Shown: positions 21,709 to 34,089, counted from the stretch's first letter. The stretch: 64,000 bases of DNA from Antilocapra americana (GCA_007570785.1 ML664161.1:13191103-13255102), one strand, 5' to 3'. Numbers and translations are program-made. Notes: generated by a model from the sequence alone, not told the origin.

Positions 21709-22290
21709 CTGCCCTCTAAACACACACTATGCTCTGGTCCTGACCTTGGTGAAACCTATTCTGAACTCCTGTTATTAATATGAGATTCCTATAACCTTGC
21801 TCAGTAAGACAGACTGTGAATGCTTGACCTTTAGACAGTTGTGAAAACCCCTTTGGGGAATTGTCTTTTTATCGTCTTCTGCTTCAGAACAAGAGAGGAA
21901 TTCAGGTCAAAGTGATAAACTTCTTAAATCACTTAAAGTGAGTCAGACCATATCTCAAATCTAAACCACCTCTTATGGCACCACCTATAATGAATATTCT
22001 TAGAACTGGTCAGCTTAGAGTACCAAGGTCAGTATGTTGTGACCTCATCCATTTCTCTTTATAATGTAATATAGAAAGCAAAACTTCCAAAACTACACTC
22101 TTCATGAAAAACACAGTTCTCTTCTGGCACAGGGAGACTTTAGTCCTACATTTGCAGAGATTTTAATCATTTAATCACACTCCTGGGCACTGAAGGTCCC
22201 AATCACCTGAAGTTTACTTGAAAACAAACAAAAAAAATAAAATAAAGAGCAAACTTTCCTAACAAAAAATAAGAAAACAAATTCAGAAAT
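21709..22290. other. Unique non-coding DNA
   Basis: No repeat or coding signal recognised. Confidence 0.4.
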
Positions 22291-22771
22291 GTTCAGTCTC
22301 AGTTCAACGGCTCAGTCATCTCCGACTCTTTGTGACCCCATGGACTACAGCACGCCAGGCCTCCCTGTCCAAAACCAACTTCCAGAGTTTACTCAAACTC
22401 ATGTCCATTGAGTGGGTCATGCCATCCAACCAACTCAGCCTCTGTCATCCACTTCTCCTCCTGCCCTCAATCTTTTCTGGCATCAGGCTCTGTTCAAATG
22501 AGTTAATTCTTAGCACCAAGTGGTCAAAGTATAGGAGTTTCACCTTCAGCATCAGTCCTTCCAATGAATATTTAGGACTGAATTCCTTTAGGATGGACTG
22601 GTTGGATCTCCTTGCAGGCCAAGGGACTCTCAGGAATCTACTCCAACACGACAGTAAAAAGCATCAGTTCACTACACTCAGCTTTGTTTATAGTCCAACT
22701 CTCACATCTGTACATGACTACTGGAAAAACCATAGCCTTGACCACTTCAGTACTCTTGCCTTGAGAACCCT

Positions 22772-23218
22772 ATGAACAGTATGAAAAGGCAAAAATATGG
22801 GACACTGAAAGATAAACTCCCCAGGTCAGTAGGTGCCCAATATACTACTGGAGATCAGTGGAGAAGTAACTCCAGAAAGAATGAAGGGATGGAGCCAAAA
22901 CAAAAACAATACCCAGTTGTGGATGGGACTGGTGATAGAAGCAAGGTCCGATGCATAGGAACCTGGAATGTTACGTCCATGAATCAAGGCCAATTAGAAG
23001 TGGTCAAACAGGAGATGACAAGAGTGAACACTGACATTCTAGGAGTCAGCGAACTAAGATGGACTGGAATGAGTGAATTTAACTCAAATGACTATCAACA
23101 AAAGAGTCTGAAATGCAGTACTTGGATGCAATCTCAAAAACTACAGAATGATCCCTGTTCATTTCCAAGGCAAACCATTCAATATCACGGTAATCCAAGT
23201 CTATGCCCCGACCAGTAA
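22772..23218 (+). pseudogene. BovB endonuclease domain remnant (copy 2)
   Basis: A 148-codon frame. Residues about 66-104 carry the start of the APE-type endonuclease fold: CIGTWNVTSMNQGQLEVVKQ, with the Asn of the first motif, and DILGVSELRWTGM, with the catalytic-motif Glu. After EFNSNDY about 70 bases are missing compared with the usual BovB layout, and the frame changes before the end. This domain nicks target DNA in live BovB. Here it is incomplete. Confidence 0.85.
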
Positions 23219-24052
23219 TTCTGAAGAAGCTGAAGTTGAATGGTTCTATGAAGACCTAGAAGACCTTCTAGAACTAACATCCAAAAAAAGATGTCCTTTT
23301 CAATATAGGAGACTGGAATGCAAAAGTAGGAAGTCAAGAAGCACCTGGTGTAACAAGAAAATTTGGCCTTGGAGTACAGAATGAAGCAGGGCAAAGGCTA
23401 ATACAGTTCTGCCCAGAGAACACACTGGTCATAGCAAACACCTTCTTCCAACAACACAACAGAAGACTACGCATGGACATCACTAGATGGTCAACACTGA
23501 AATCAGACTGATTATATTCTTGAAGCCAAAAATGGAGAAGCTCTATACAGTCAGCAAAAACAAGACCAGAGCTGACTGTGGCTCAGATCATGAACTCCTA
23601 TTTGCCAAATTCAGACTGAAATTGAAGAAAGTGGAGAAAACCATTAGATCATTCAGGTATGACCTAGATCAAATCCCTTATGACCTTATACAGTGGAGGT
23701 GAGAAATAGATTTAAGGAACTAGATATGATCAACAGAGTGCATGATGAACTATAGGTGGAGGTTCATGACATTGTACAGGAGAAAGAAATCAAGACCATC
23801 CCCAAGAAAAAGAAATGAAAAAAGGAAAATGGCTGCCTGAGGAGGCCTTACAAATAGCTGTGAAAAGAAGGGAAGTGAAAAGCAAAGGAGAAAAGGAAAG
23901 ATATACCCATTTAAATGCAGAGTTTCAAAGGACAGCAAGGAAAGATAGGAAAGCCTCAGTGATCAATGCAAAGAAATAGGAAACAATAGAATGGGAAAGA
24001 CTATGGCTCTCTTGAAGAAAATTAGAGACATCAGGGGAACATTTTATGGAAA

Positions 24053-25545
24053 ATGGCTTCAATAAAGGACAGAAAACATAGGGACCTAACAGAAGCAGAA
24101 GAGATTAAGAAGAGGTGGCAAGAATACACAGAAGAACTGTACAAGAAAGATATCCATGACCCAGATAATTACGATGGTATGATCACTCACCTAGAACCAG
24201 ACATCCTGGAATTAGAAATCAAATGGGCCTTAGGAAGTATCACTATGAACAAAGCTAATGGAGGTGATGGAATTCCAGTTGAGCTATTTCAAATCCTAAA
24301 AGATGATGCTGTGTAAGTGGTATTCTCAATATGCCAGCAAATTTGGAAAACTCAGCTGTGGACACAGGACTGGAAAAGGTCAGTTTTCATTCCAATCCCT
24401 AATAAAGGAATGCCAAAGAATACTCAAACTACCACAAAGTTGCACTCATCTCACACGCTAGTAAAGTAATGCTGAAAATTCTCCAAGCCAGGCTTTAGCA
24501 ATACGTGAACTGTGAAATTCCAGATGTTCAAGCTGGTTTTAGGAAAGGCAGAAGAACCAGAAATCAAATTGCAAACCCCCACTGGATCATCAGAAAAGCA
24601 TGGAAAGAGTTTCAGAAAAACATCTATTTTTTCTTTATTGACTATGCCAAAGCCTTTGACTGTGTGGATCACAATAAACTGTCAAAAATTCTGAAGGAGA
24701 TGGGAATTTCAGACCACCTGACTTTCCTCTTGAGAAATCTGTATGCAGGTTAGGAAGCAACAGTTAGAACTGAACATGTAACAACAGATTGGTTCCAAAT
24801 AGGAAAAGGAATATGTCAAGGCTGTACATTGTCATCCTGCTTATTTAACTTATATGCAGAATACATCATGAGAAATGCTAGGCTGGAGGTAGCACAAGTT
24901 GGAATCAAGATGTAGGGAGAAATATCAGTAAACTCAGATATGCAGATGACATCACCCTCATGACAGAAAATGGAAAAGAACTAAAGAAGCTCTTGATGAA
25001 AGTGAAAGAGGAGAGTGGAAAAGTTGGCTTAAAGCTCAACTTTCATAAAACTAAGATCATGAAATCTGGTCCCCTCACTTCATGGCAAATAGATGGGGAA
25101 ACAGAGGAAACAATGTCAGACTTTATTTGGGGGGCTCCAAAATCACTGCAGATGGTGATTGCAGCCATGAGATTAAAAGACACTTATTACTTGGAAGGAA
25201 AGTTATGACCAACCTAGACAGCATATTAAACAGCAGAGACATTACTTTGCCAACAAAGGTCCATATAGTCAAGGCTATGGTTTTTACAGTGTCATGTATG
25301 GATGTGAGAGTTGGACTATAAAGAAAGCTGAGCACAGGAGAATTGATGCTTTTGAACTGTGGTGTTGGAGAAGACTCTTGAGAGTCCCTAGGAATGCAAG
25401 GAGATCCAACCAGTCCATCCTAAAGCAGATCAGTCCTGGGTGTTCATTGGAAGGACTGATGTTGAAGCTGAAACTCCAACACTTTGGCTACCTGATGCAA
25501 AGAGCTGACTCATTGGAAAATACACTGATCCATGGGAAAGATTGA
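24053..25545 (+). pseudogene. BovB reverse-transcriptase region, inactivated (copy 2)
   Basis: Pieces in order: 24053-24316 (DPDNYDGMITHLEPDILELE ... NGGDGIPVELFQILKDDAV, then TAA); 24505-24753, with the palm motif FFIDYAKAFDCVDHNKL that holds the first catalytic Asp; a YADDI box near 24940; 24960-25208; and 25294-25545 (MYGCESWTIKKAEHRRIDAF). The catalytic motifs are intact one by one, but TAG stops and frameshifts between them (for example the extra-base region near 24912) break the protein. Confidence 0.88.
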
Positions 25546-26143
25546 GGGCAGGAGACGAAGTGGATGGCAGAGGATGGATGAGATGGTTGGATGGTATCAC
25601 TGACTCAATGAACGTGAGTTTGGGTGGATTCCAGGAGTTGGTGATGGACAGGAAGACTTGGCTTTCTTCAGTTCATGGGGTCACAAAGAGTCAGACACAA
25701 CTGAGCGACTGAACTGAACTGAACTAGACTAGACAGACTTTTATTCGCAAAGTAATGTCTCTGCTGTTTAATATGCTGTCTAGGTTGGTCATAACTTTTC
25801 TTTCAAGGAGCAAGTGTCTTTTAATTTCATGGCTAGAGTCACCATCTGCAGTGGTTTTGGAGCCCCAAAAGTAAAGTTGCCACTGTCTCCACTGTTTCCC
25901 CTTCTATTTGCCATGAAGTGATGGGACTGGATACCATGACCTTAGTTTTTTGAATGTTGAGGTTTAAGCCAACTTGTTCACTCTCCTCTTCACTTTCATC
26001 AAGAGGCTCTTTAGTTCTTTGCTTTCTTCCATAAGGGTTTATAATCTGCATATCTGAGGTTTTTTATTTTTTCTCTGGCAATCTTGATTCCAGCTTGTGC
26101 TTCATCCAGCCCAGCATTTCTTATGATGTACTCTGCATAGAAG

Positions 26144-26936
26144 TTAAATAAGCAGGGTGACAATATACAGCCTTGAAATTCTTTTTCCTATTTGGAACCA
26201 GTCTGTTGTTCCATGTCCAGTTCTAACTGTTGCTTCCTGACCTGTATACAGATTTCTCAGGAGGCAGGTGAGGTGGTCTGTTATTTTCATCTCTTGAAGA
26301 ATATTCCACAGTTTGTGGTGTTCCACACAGTGAAAGCCTTTGTAATAGTAACTAAAGCAGAAATAGATGGTTTTTTTGGAAATCTCTTGCTTTTTTGATG
26401 ATGCAACAGATGTTGGCAATTTGATTTCTAGTTCCTCTGCCTTTTCTAAAATTAGCTTGAACATCTGTAGTTTCATGGTTCACATATTGCTGAAGCCTGA
26501 CTTGGAGAATTTTAAGCATTACTTTGCTAGCACGTGAGATGAGTGCAACTGTGTGTTAGTTTGAGCATTCTTTGGTATTGCCTTTCTTAGGGATTGGAAT
26601 GAAAACTGACCTTTTCCAGTCCTGTGGCCACAGCTGAGTTTTCCAAATTTGCTGGCATATTGAGAACACTACTTGCACAGCATCATCTTTTAGGATTTGA
26701 AATAGCTCAACTGGAATTCCATCACCTCCACTAGCTTTGTTCGTAGTGATACTTCCTAAGGCCCACTTGACTTCTAATTCCAGGATGTCTGGCTCTAGGT
26801 GAGTGATCATACCATTGTGATTATCCGGGTCATGAAAATCTTTTTTGCATAGTTTTTCTGTGTATTCTTGCCACCTCTTCTTAATATCTTCTGCTTCTTT
26901 TAGGTCCATACCATTTCTGTTCTTTACTGAGCCCAT
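26144..26936 (-). pseudogene. BovB reverse-transcriptase region of the host copy, catalytic Asp lost
   Basis: On the minus strand, 26936-26556 reads MGSVKNRNGMDLKEAEDIKK ... GGDGIPVELFQILKDDAVQV, an unusually long open piece (126 codons). 26476-26144 continues into the palm, where FIDYAKAFDC of other copies is FSYYYKGFHC. The first catalytic Asp is therefore gone and the second conserved Asp is His. The frame breaks between the two pieces. Confidence 0.85.
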
Positions 26937-26957
26937 CTTTGCATGAAATATTCCCTT

Positions 26958-27569
26958 ATACTGGTATTTTCAATAAAATCATCTAAGCATATACAGGACT
27001 TTTAAGTTAGCTACAAATATCATGATAACTGATTAATCACTTTTACAGTAGTCCTGATTACCTCTGAGTTATCAAACTGAAATCCAGGAGTCACTACCAT
27101 ATGAAATCTTAATGCCTTTCTGGACCATCAGTCTTGTTCTTAGGTTTTGTAGTTGTCTTTTCAAATGAGATTTAAATTAGAAACAATACCTTCACCAGTC
27201 AAAGACACACTCTACCACAAACTCAATTCTATTAAGCAGAACATGTGATCTCAAGCTGTAAGAAATTCTTTGATGATTAATAAGATGCTTGTTCCCACTA
27301 CACAAAAAATTATTGAGACCCAAATTGAAGTACACCTTAGTTCAATATGTTTTCATTGACTGGCTCTCCATAACTATTTTGTGGGAGGGGAAAGGCTAAA
27401 GGCCATAGCAAGTATTTGTACACAGAGGACTACAATTAATGCCTCGTGTGTTGAATGAAAAGATTAGGGATTTGCTTGTTGTTCACATGTGGAGAGAGCA
27501 TATATAATTAATAAATATCTTGGCAAATGAGAGATGCCAAATTCCTTATGGTGAAGAAAATAGACTTTA
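26958..27569. other. Unique non-coding DNA
   Basis: No repeat or gene recognised. Confidence 0.4.
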
Positions 27570-27770
27570 AAGAGAAAGCACATGAAATTAAATCCCAGCT
27601 TTACCTCCTTCCTAACTGCTTGAATTTGGACAAGTTATTTAAGATGGCTACAATTTCACCATCTGCAAAATGAGGATAATACCAGTATAAGTGTGATAGC
27701 TAAAGAGATAAATTCCTTCAGCAAAGTCCTAGTTAGCAGTTGGTAAAGTGTTACCTAACAACATTTTTAT
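27570..27770 (+). mobile_element. MIR SINE
   Basis: Contains 'aatcccagctttacctcc', 'gaatttggacaagttattta' and 'caccatctgcaaaatgagga' followed by 'taatacca', the core of the mammalian-wide MIR SINE. High divergence, no coding capacity. Confidence 0.8.
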
Positions 27771-29309
27771 GAAGAAATCAGCAGAAAGATAAAGTAGCTA
27801 CAAAGGAATATTGAAGTAAAATTGTAAACTGATGTAGTGTTTGCTAGCTTAAATTTCAACGGAGCTATAAAAATATATTATCTTTGGAGTTGATATATCT
27901 CCAGGGCTATTAAAGTATAGGAACTTGTTAATTTTTGCAAGTCAACTTCTAACCTAAAAAAGCCTTAAACCATCTGCACATTTATTATTCATTGATTGGT
28001 AGCCAAACAAAGTTACATGTTCTGCATGTGTCAGAAGAGGCTCAGTTGGGTTTATTGAAAAAAATCTAGTATGAAATCTTAAAAATCAAGAAATAATCAT
28101 TTTGCCCTATCTTCAATCTTGGAATAAGTAGTTTTTAGCAGTTTTGCAATAAGTTTTGTGTAAGTTCATATTTGTAAAGCCCTTAGCGTTCAATAAAGTA
28201 CCCACTACTGAGGCAGTAGCAAAAAAGAGATTGCCTAGAGAATCTTTGTGATATTAAAACAGCTTACATCATTTGCCTGTGATAATCTTTAGGGAAAACA
28301 TAAGGGATGGTTTAGTTGTGGATCCATTTCATAACTGTGATCCAGGTGTGACATCTTTTATCTTCTAAGGAATTTATACAGCAGTTTAGAGATATATTTG
28401 TGCTTAAATTCTTATTACAACTATTGTACATATGCAGCTTAATTCTAAAAGGCTACTAAAACAAAATTTCCACATTGTTCTAGAAGTACCTGTCTTTCTT
28501 AATATAGTTTCTCAGAAGGAAAAATCAAGCAACAAAATAAAAAAGGAACATTCAAACTGATTGCAATGCCTTAATATGACAATTATTTATGGGACAAACA
28601 TATTCAGTATCTTACTTTTTATTTCCAAAATATCTAGGCACTTATTACACAGGCATATGTTTCTCATTTTTTTCTACCCATTGTGTAAACTTGGAAAAAT
28701 ATGGATATTAATGAAGTCATACTATGTTCATAATCCATTAAAATAATGTATATGTTATTAGAGAGACTTTTGCTGCCACCAGAATTCCAAAGTATACTTT
28801 ATCTCCAACAGTCTTAAAGATGGTATTTGTTTAATATTGGAGAAGAATTATGCTACAGCCACTTAATTAAAGTCCTGTTTAGCGTCAGTATCTATTCAAT
28901 TTTGCATGTCCCCAGCTGGATGGAAAGTAACTACCACATCACACCAAATAAATATTTATATCATAATCCATTATTGATATCTTCCAAACATTTTACTACA
29001 GCTTGCTAATGGCAGCAACATGACATTTCTGGGTGGAGCAGAACCATGGTTTAATTTTGTTTCCATAAGAGATGCTTCACACACATAAAAACAAAAATGC
29101 CAATGCCAGTGTTTAACCGAGGCAGTCATTACCAACATAAAACAGAGGCAAAGTATCTAAATCTAGACTGACTAGAAAATGAATCCAAAAATTTGTACAA
29201 GGATATTTTAACATGGAAAGTCCATTTCCCCGTTAGGTGAAAATTTCCCTTTACTCCTTGGTATTGTGACCTCTTATTCTCAGATGATCTCACAATATCA
29301 CTATCATGC
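27771..29309. other. Unique non-coding DNA
   Basis: About 1.5 kb without recognisable repeats. AT-rich; short frames of about 60 codons (28561-28746, 28827-29009) look random. A region of this length free of young repeats could be either simply unhit or constrained; the sequence alone does not say. Confidence 0.4.
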
Positions 29310-29435
29310 AGAAAATATTTCTAAACACCCACTTTACAAATGAAGAAATTGAGTGGTTTACAGAGGTTAAATGACTTGGGCAAAGCCACACACATTCAAA
29401 CCAGGGTTTCTGCTTCTAAGGCACTTAATGTCCAT
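29310..29435 (+). mobile_element. MIR SINE fragment
   Basis: 'ccactttacaaatgaagaaa', 'acagaggttaaatgacttgg' and 'caaagccacacacattcaaa' followed by 'ccagggtttctg' match the 3' half of MIR. Confidence 0.8.
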
Positions 29436-30027
29436 AACTAAGAGTTTGCCACAAGCATATCCTTTTTACTGATATCCCTTGTCTTAAATGTATGCCATAT
29501 GCCTTACCTATACCACATATATAAATAATAGAAATGTATCCTTGTCTCCCACCTAAAATGAGGTCATCCTAACATGTACCCAGTGTTCGAGTCTGTTTCG
29601 GTCTTTACTGCAATCAGTTTCTATTTTTCGCTGAACTAGAGTGATGATCTTTGAAAAGCAGAGTAAATAGTTTTCAGTATCAAGTGAATAAGCAGTGGGT
29701 AGAGATGGGATCAGGTCAAGAAGCAACATGCCACAGAACATGGCAGCAGCAACATCAGCAACATAGGAGCCAGACCTACAGGTGTTTCAGTCCTGAACCT
29801 GCCAATTACTTGTGTGTGACATTCAAAAAATTAGCCTAAGTACTTAGTGTAATAAAAGTGCTTTCCACAACCACAGTACAGAAGAACTTTTCAGTAAATT
29901 AAATGATGATCAATCCCTGTACCAAAAAATAAATCAACTTATCATATATAGCATTTGTAACAAATAGACAAAGAGGTTATCTATTCAATAAACAGGGATT
30001 TTTGTAGTACTATTATTAAAAGTAGGT
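29436..30027. other. Unique non-coding DNA
   Basis: A short CAG/CAA-rich stretch at 29740-29765 ('ggcagcagcaacatcagcaa'). Otherwise nothing recognised. Confidence 0.4.
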
Positions 30028-30036
30028 ATACCACCT

Positions 30037-30280
30037 CAGTATTTTGGTCACCTGATGCAAACAGCTGACTCATTGGAAAACTCCCTGATGCTAGGAAAGA
30101 TTGAAAGCAGAAGAAGAGGGTGTCAGAGGATGAAATGGCTGGATGGTATCACCAATCCAGTGGACATGAACTTGGGCAAACTCTGGGAGATGGTGAGGGA
30201 CACGGAGGCCTGGCATGCTGCAGTCCATGGGGTTGCAAAAGAGTCAGACATGGTTGAACGACTAACCAGCAACAACAACA
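30037..30280 (+). mobile_element. BovB 3' end, (AAC)n tail, with target duplication
   Basis: From 'ttggtcacctgatgcaaaca' to 'catggttgaacgactaacca', followed by a short (AAC)n tail. Flanks ataccacct at 30028-30036 and 30281-30289 are identical. The frame 30055-30309 ([20 protein letters not shown]) is the BovB C-terminus. Confidence 0.92.
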
Positions 30281-30289
30281 ATACCACCT

Positions 30290-31335
30290 TGTACAAATGG
30301 GTATGTTAAAAGATGATCAGTGATGGTAAGAGGTCCTCTTCACACATGTATTGTCATTTGTATAAGACACATTTACCTCCACTTCCCTATATGATGCACT
30401 CAAGAAGCTCTGCAGATTAGTTTAGATCATCCTCATCATTTCTGTACTGAAAATCACTTACAAACTGAGTTTAGAAGACAGAGGTAACAGAAGGCACACC
30501 CAGTAAAATGTAGATACATCCAGGAACTCATATTCTTTCTTTCCATTAAATCAACATTTTTCTCATCTTCCTAATTTTTGAGAGTGCCATATTGAGATCT
30601 GACATCAGTTGTAAAGCAACAAGCAAACAAACATTTTTCTGATGACAGAAAAATCATCAGCCAATCTTTTTTAAAACTTCTTCAATCCCATAATGCTAAT
30701 TGATCCAACTCAAACAGAATTTCAAAAGGGAAAGAAATAAATAGGAAGGAATCCACCAATATATCTTTTGCCAGCATATGACAAGAACAGTTTAATGTAA
30801 TAAGTAAATGCATTAATCTGTTCCTATGTCAACCTCAGAAGCACATTTCAGTTATTCAAGACTACTAAAGTGAGGTAGCAGACATCTGTGTGAAAGAACA
30901 GGATTCTCGATTCATAGCAGCATAATTAAGATGCAAGAATACTGAAAAGAAATGAGAACTATTCCCTTTAGCTAGTTGACAAGATGCAATGCGGAAACAC
31001 AATGATGCAGAACCAGTAAACCTGTTCTAGCCCATTCATCCTCTCTTAGTTGGTTTCTATTCAGTCAGACTTCCTCGCACCATTTAAAGCTTTAATGGAG
31101 TGCACAGTTATATGCGACTTCTTTACAGAGTCTCAATCTGCAGCAATCATCTGCTAACAGCTCTAAATCTTCACCGGCCTAGTTTTTGTTTTCCACTTAA
31201 TGTATAGCCAGTATCATGCATTAAAAAGGCCATAAAACCAATCCCATTCTTTGCTCCTGTTAGAGAAATATGGCATTTCAGACACTCTCCCCTCTCCTTT
31301 GTCTATCTTATATGCACGACATTTTAGAAATCTAA
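30290..31335. other. Unique non-coding DNA
   Basis: No gene. The part 31010-31260 has somewhat more CpG and a near-palindrome (ccatttaaagctttaatgg, 31081-31099) and could be a conserved element; this is a guess. Confidence 0.35.
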
Positions 31336-31470
31336 CCACTTGCATTTACAGACAAAGAAATCAAGGTCCAGAGAGTTGATGTATCATATCGTGTGCAAAC
31401 CAAGTGCAACTGGTGCATGCAGAGTTGGAATTTAGACTCAGGTACACTGATTTCAACAGCAATTTGTTTT
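31336..31470 (+). mobile_element. MIR SINE fragment
   Basis: 'catttacagacaaagaaatc', 'aaggtccagagagttgatg' and 'gcagagttggaatttagact' followed by 'caggtacactg' match MIR, highly diverged. Confidence 0.8.
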
Positions 31471-32846
31471 CTGCTACCAGGTTTCCTCAGGTTAAAGGAA
31501 GGAGGACTTAGAAACTTTGACAAGTGATACTGTTGAATGCCATATTCATACTTGCAGAGGTTTGGTCTTGGGCTTAAGGTGTCCTGCTTAAGTATTCTTG
31601 TTTAGATAAGCTCTATCCTTTTTAATTCTATCTAAATCTACCAGAGATGAACAAAGACAGGAAGAGAGGTTACAACCAAAAGGGGAAGAGAAACAGGAAT
31701 AAAAAAAAAAACACATGTTTATATCTTGTTCAATAATTGGCAAATAATGTAGCAGAGCAAAACAAAAATATATATATATAATTATGAATAGTGTGTAGGA
31801 AGTAAGAAAAAAAACATTTTTTATGACACTGAAATCGTCACAAACAGTACTCAAAACAGCAAGAATGTCTTCACTGTTTATTTGTGTGTGTGTGCGTGTT
31901 TGTGTGCAGGGACGGATGGAAAGAGAATAAAATGACCAAACCTGGGAGGAAAAAAAGTTAAAATAAAATGAAGATACTGTGAATATAGGTAAACTTGTTC
32001 AATTTCAAATGTTCTTTATTGTTACCATAACTTAATGAAAATGAATGCTTGTTCCTATGGAAATATTTTTAAAAATCTTTTTTTTTGGGGGGTGACACTT
32101 ATATATAAGGAGATTTCTTGATAGCTTAGATAATCATCATTATATAAGAAAAAGCTTTATTTTTCTGTGCTTATAATTATCAAAAATCTGAAGATGAATG
32201 AAAGAGCAAAGCTAAAATAAACTCCAAATTTGTTAAAATAATTTATAATTATAGTCTAGTTACGTATACTTTTTTCAGAAAAAAAATCATCCTGCTAGAA
32301 AATAAGAAACACTTTCCAATGATGACTAGTGGGTTGTGAGCAAAAGGTGCTCAAATTTTTCAAAATAGTAAGTTTAATCATTGAAAGGAACAGAACGCAA
32401 GCCTAATACAAGGAAGTGAAATGCTGATGAAAAGCTTACAGTCTTAAAACACTGAGTGATTTGACCTTAGGTCTATTTCATTTATGACAAGTAACAAAAA
32501 GCAAAAGTAAACAACTGTTTTGAATCTTTTGGCAGATGCTTTAAAATCACTGTCTGTGTGGTTACAAAAGAAAACTTATTCTGAAAAGGGAAAAAACAAA
32601 CAAACAAACTTACTGAACCTCTGAGAAGTATTTAAACCTGAGAAGAATGACTCACTGGAGATTCCTATCAAACTTTGTGAGGGTTTTGTTTGTTTTAATT
32701 TTATTGCCAAGGAGGATAACCAAAGATAAAAGCCATTTGCCACACAAATACCACTCATCTCTTTTCCTATACCTACTTTACAACAGACACTCATTTCTAT
32801 CAAATGCTATTCTTCTTTAAAGAATCAGCTCAGGTTCTACCTTTCT
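31471..32846. other. Unique AT-rich DNA
   Basis: No gene or repeat of note; short TG run near 31882-31895, TA run near 31769-31780. Confidence 0.4.
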
Positions 32847-32854
32847 GATCACAT

Positions 32855-32890
<36 letters not shown>
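32847..32890. repeat. (CA)n microsatellite
   Basis: About 20 uninterrupted CA units, the longest pure dinucleotide tract in the window and a likely polymorphic marker. Confidence 0.95.
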
Positions 32891-32892
<2 letters not shown>

Positions 32893-33410
32893 ACACGTTT
32901 TTCCTTCTGAACTTCTATTGCTTTTTCTATCTTTATGCATATAGAATATTTCCTAGCATTGTTAATTAAAAGTATGTAAGTCTTACCTACATGCAGAAGC
33001 CCCTTTATTACTTCTGGGCAGATTTTCTGTATCTATATATTTCTCCAGTTCTTTGTACTAAGTAGGTGTTCTGTCTTCAAGAGAAGACAAAAAAGACATT
33101 AGAAGACCAGGATTTAAACTGAATTTAAATTTAAACCCAAATATTTGAAATTGAGAAAGGGACTTAAACTCTTGAATCTCAAAACAGAGTCTTAATGTTG
33201 GTTTAGCTAGCAAACTTAGCCCATGGTGTTATGGTGAAGATAATTAGGTAATATCTACAAAATTATTTACAATTTACTATACTATTTACAAAGTATAGCT
33301 TATATTGGAAACAGATTCTAATGCTATAGAGAAAACAAACAAACAAGCCAGCAAACCTCAGGCTACAAAGACAAATAGACAAGCATTCTAATTCTGGTCT
33401 CTAGCCTTTC
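32891..33410. other. Unique non-coding DNA
   Basis: Nothing recognised. Confidence 0.4.
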
Positions 33411-33736
33411 TGTTGTTTACTCAGTCTGTCAGACTCTTTGCAATCCCAAGGACTGTAGCCCACTAGGTGCCTCTGTCCATGGGGATTCTCCAGGCAAGCA
33501 TACTACAGTGGGTTTCCATGCCCTTCTCCAGGGGATCCTCATCACATAGGGATTGAACTCCAGTCTCCAACATTACAGGCAGATTCTTTACCATCTGAGC
33601 CACCAGGAAAGCCCAAGAATACTGGAGTGGGTAGCCTATCCCTTCTCCAGGGATCTTCCAAATCCAGGAATCAAAATGGGGTCTCCTGCATTGCAGGTAG
33701 ATTCTTTACCAGCTGAGCTACCAGGGAAGATCCCCT
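33411..33736 (-). mobile_element. Bov-tA SINE, antisense, with a second tRNA-like unit
   Basis: 33411-33614 is a complete antisense Bov-tA ending in the tRNA-derived 'ttaccatctgagccaccagg'. It is followed at once by a second BovA-3'/tRNA part (33615-33736) ending 'ttaccagctgagctaccagg'. The compound holds two tRNA-derived heads in the same direction, by a head-into-head insertion or an unequal template jump. Confidence 0.88.
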
Positions 33737-34081
33737 CCTCCACAGGAAAGTGACAAGTCTGCAAAGATGTCCCAGGAAAAATAGGGGTCACACAAGTCTA
33801 TTCCCAGCCTGAGCGGAAATGAATAAAAAGAAAAGGAGGAAGTGTTGCACTGTTAAGGAACACTTGAGTGCACTGCTAAGGAACAGTCCAGACTGCCCGC
33901 GCACCTGAAAGCGAGACACAGGCCAGGGCTGCCACGCACCCACTTTCTACCTAGGTCCTTTTTCAGCTCCATCACAATATATAAAACTGTAATAATAGTA
34001 CATATATAGCAGAATATTGTGAAAATTAACATTCACAGACTATGGGAAGAGATCAACAAATGGTAGATTTATCATAATTAT
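33737..34081. other. Unique DNA with a CpG-containing block and short direct repeat
   Basis: At 33846-33885 the motif cactg(t/c)taaggaaca is repeated 23 bases apart. The next 60 bases ('actgcccgcgcacctgaaag') hold several CpGs, unusual here. No frame or known repeat. Confidence 0.45.
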
Positions 34082-34089
34082 TCAAGTAT

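Larger units (their letters stand above)
22743..25725 (+). mobile_element. Near full-length sense BovB (copy 2), nested
   Basis: Starts 'cacttcagtactcttgcc', then 'gaacagtatgaaaaggcaaa'. It includes the endonuclease and reverse-transcriptase regions and ends in the CTGAA-type tail (ctgaactgaactgaact). At about 2.98 kb it is one of two nearly complete BovB in the window. Many glutamine codons have become TAG (for example near 24498 and 24751), the C-to-T decay expected at silent, formerly methylated DNA. Confidence 0.93.
22291..26957 (-). mobile_element. Antisense BovB (older host copy) split by a sense BovB
   Basis: The antisense 3' end and C-terminal coding region occupy 22291-22742, ending in 'catagccttgac'. 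The same element resumes at about 25726 ('gactagacagactt' ... 'cgcaaagtaatgtctctgct') and continues through the RT region to 'catgaaatattccctta' near 26957. The two halves join without loss in the BovB order, so the copy in between is a later insert. About 1.7 kb of the host element is represented. Confidence 0.92.

Noticed and set aside
22332..22775. 147-codon plus-strand frame, and similar ones at 34107-34553 and 47177-47611
   Set aside because: Shadow of the antisense BovB C-terminal region; the shared phrases ([21 protein letters not shown]) are repeat-derived.
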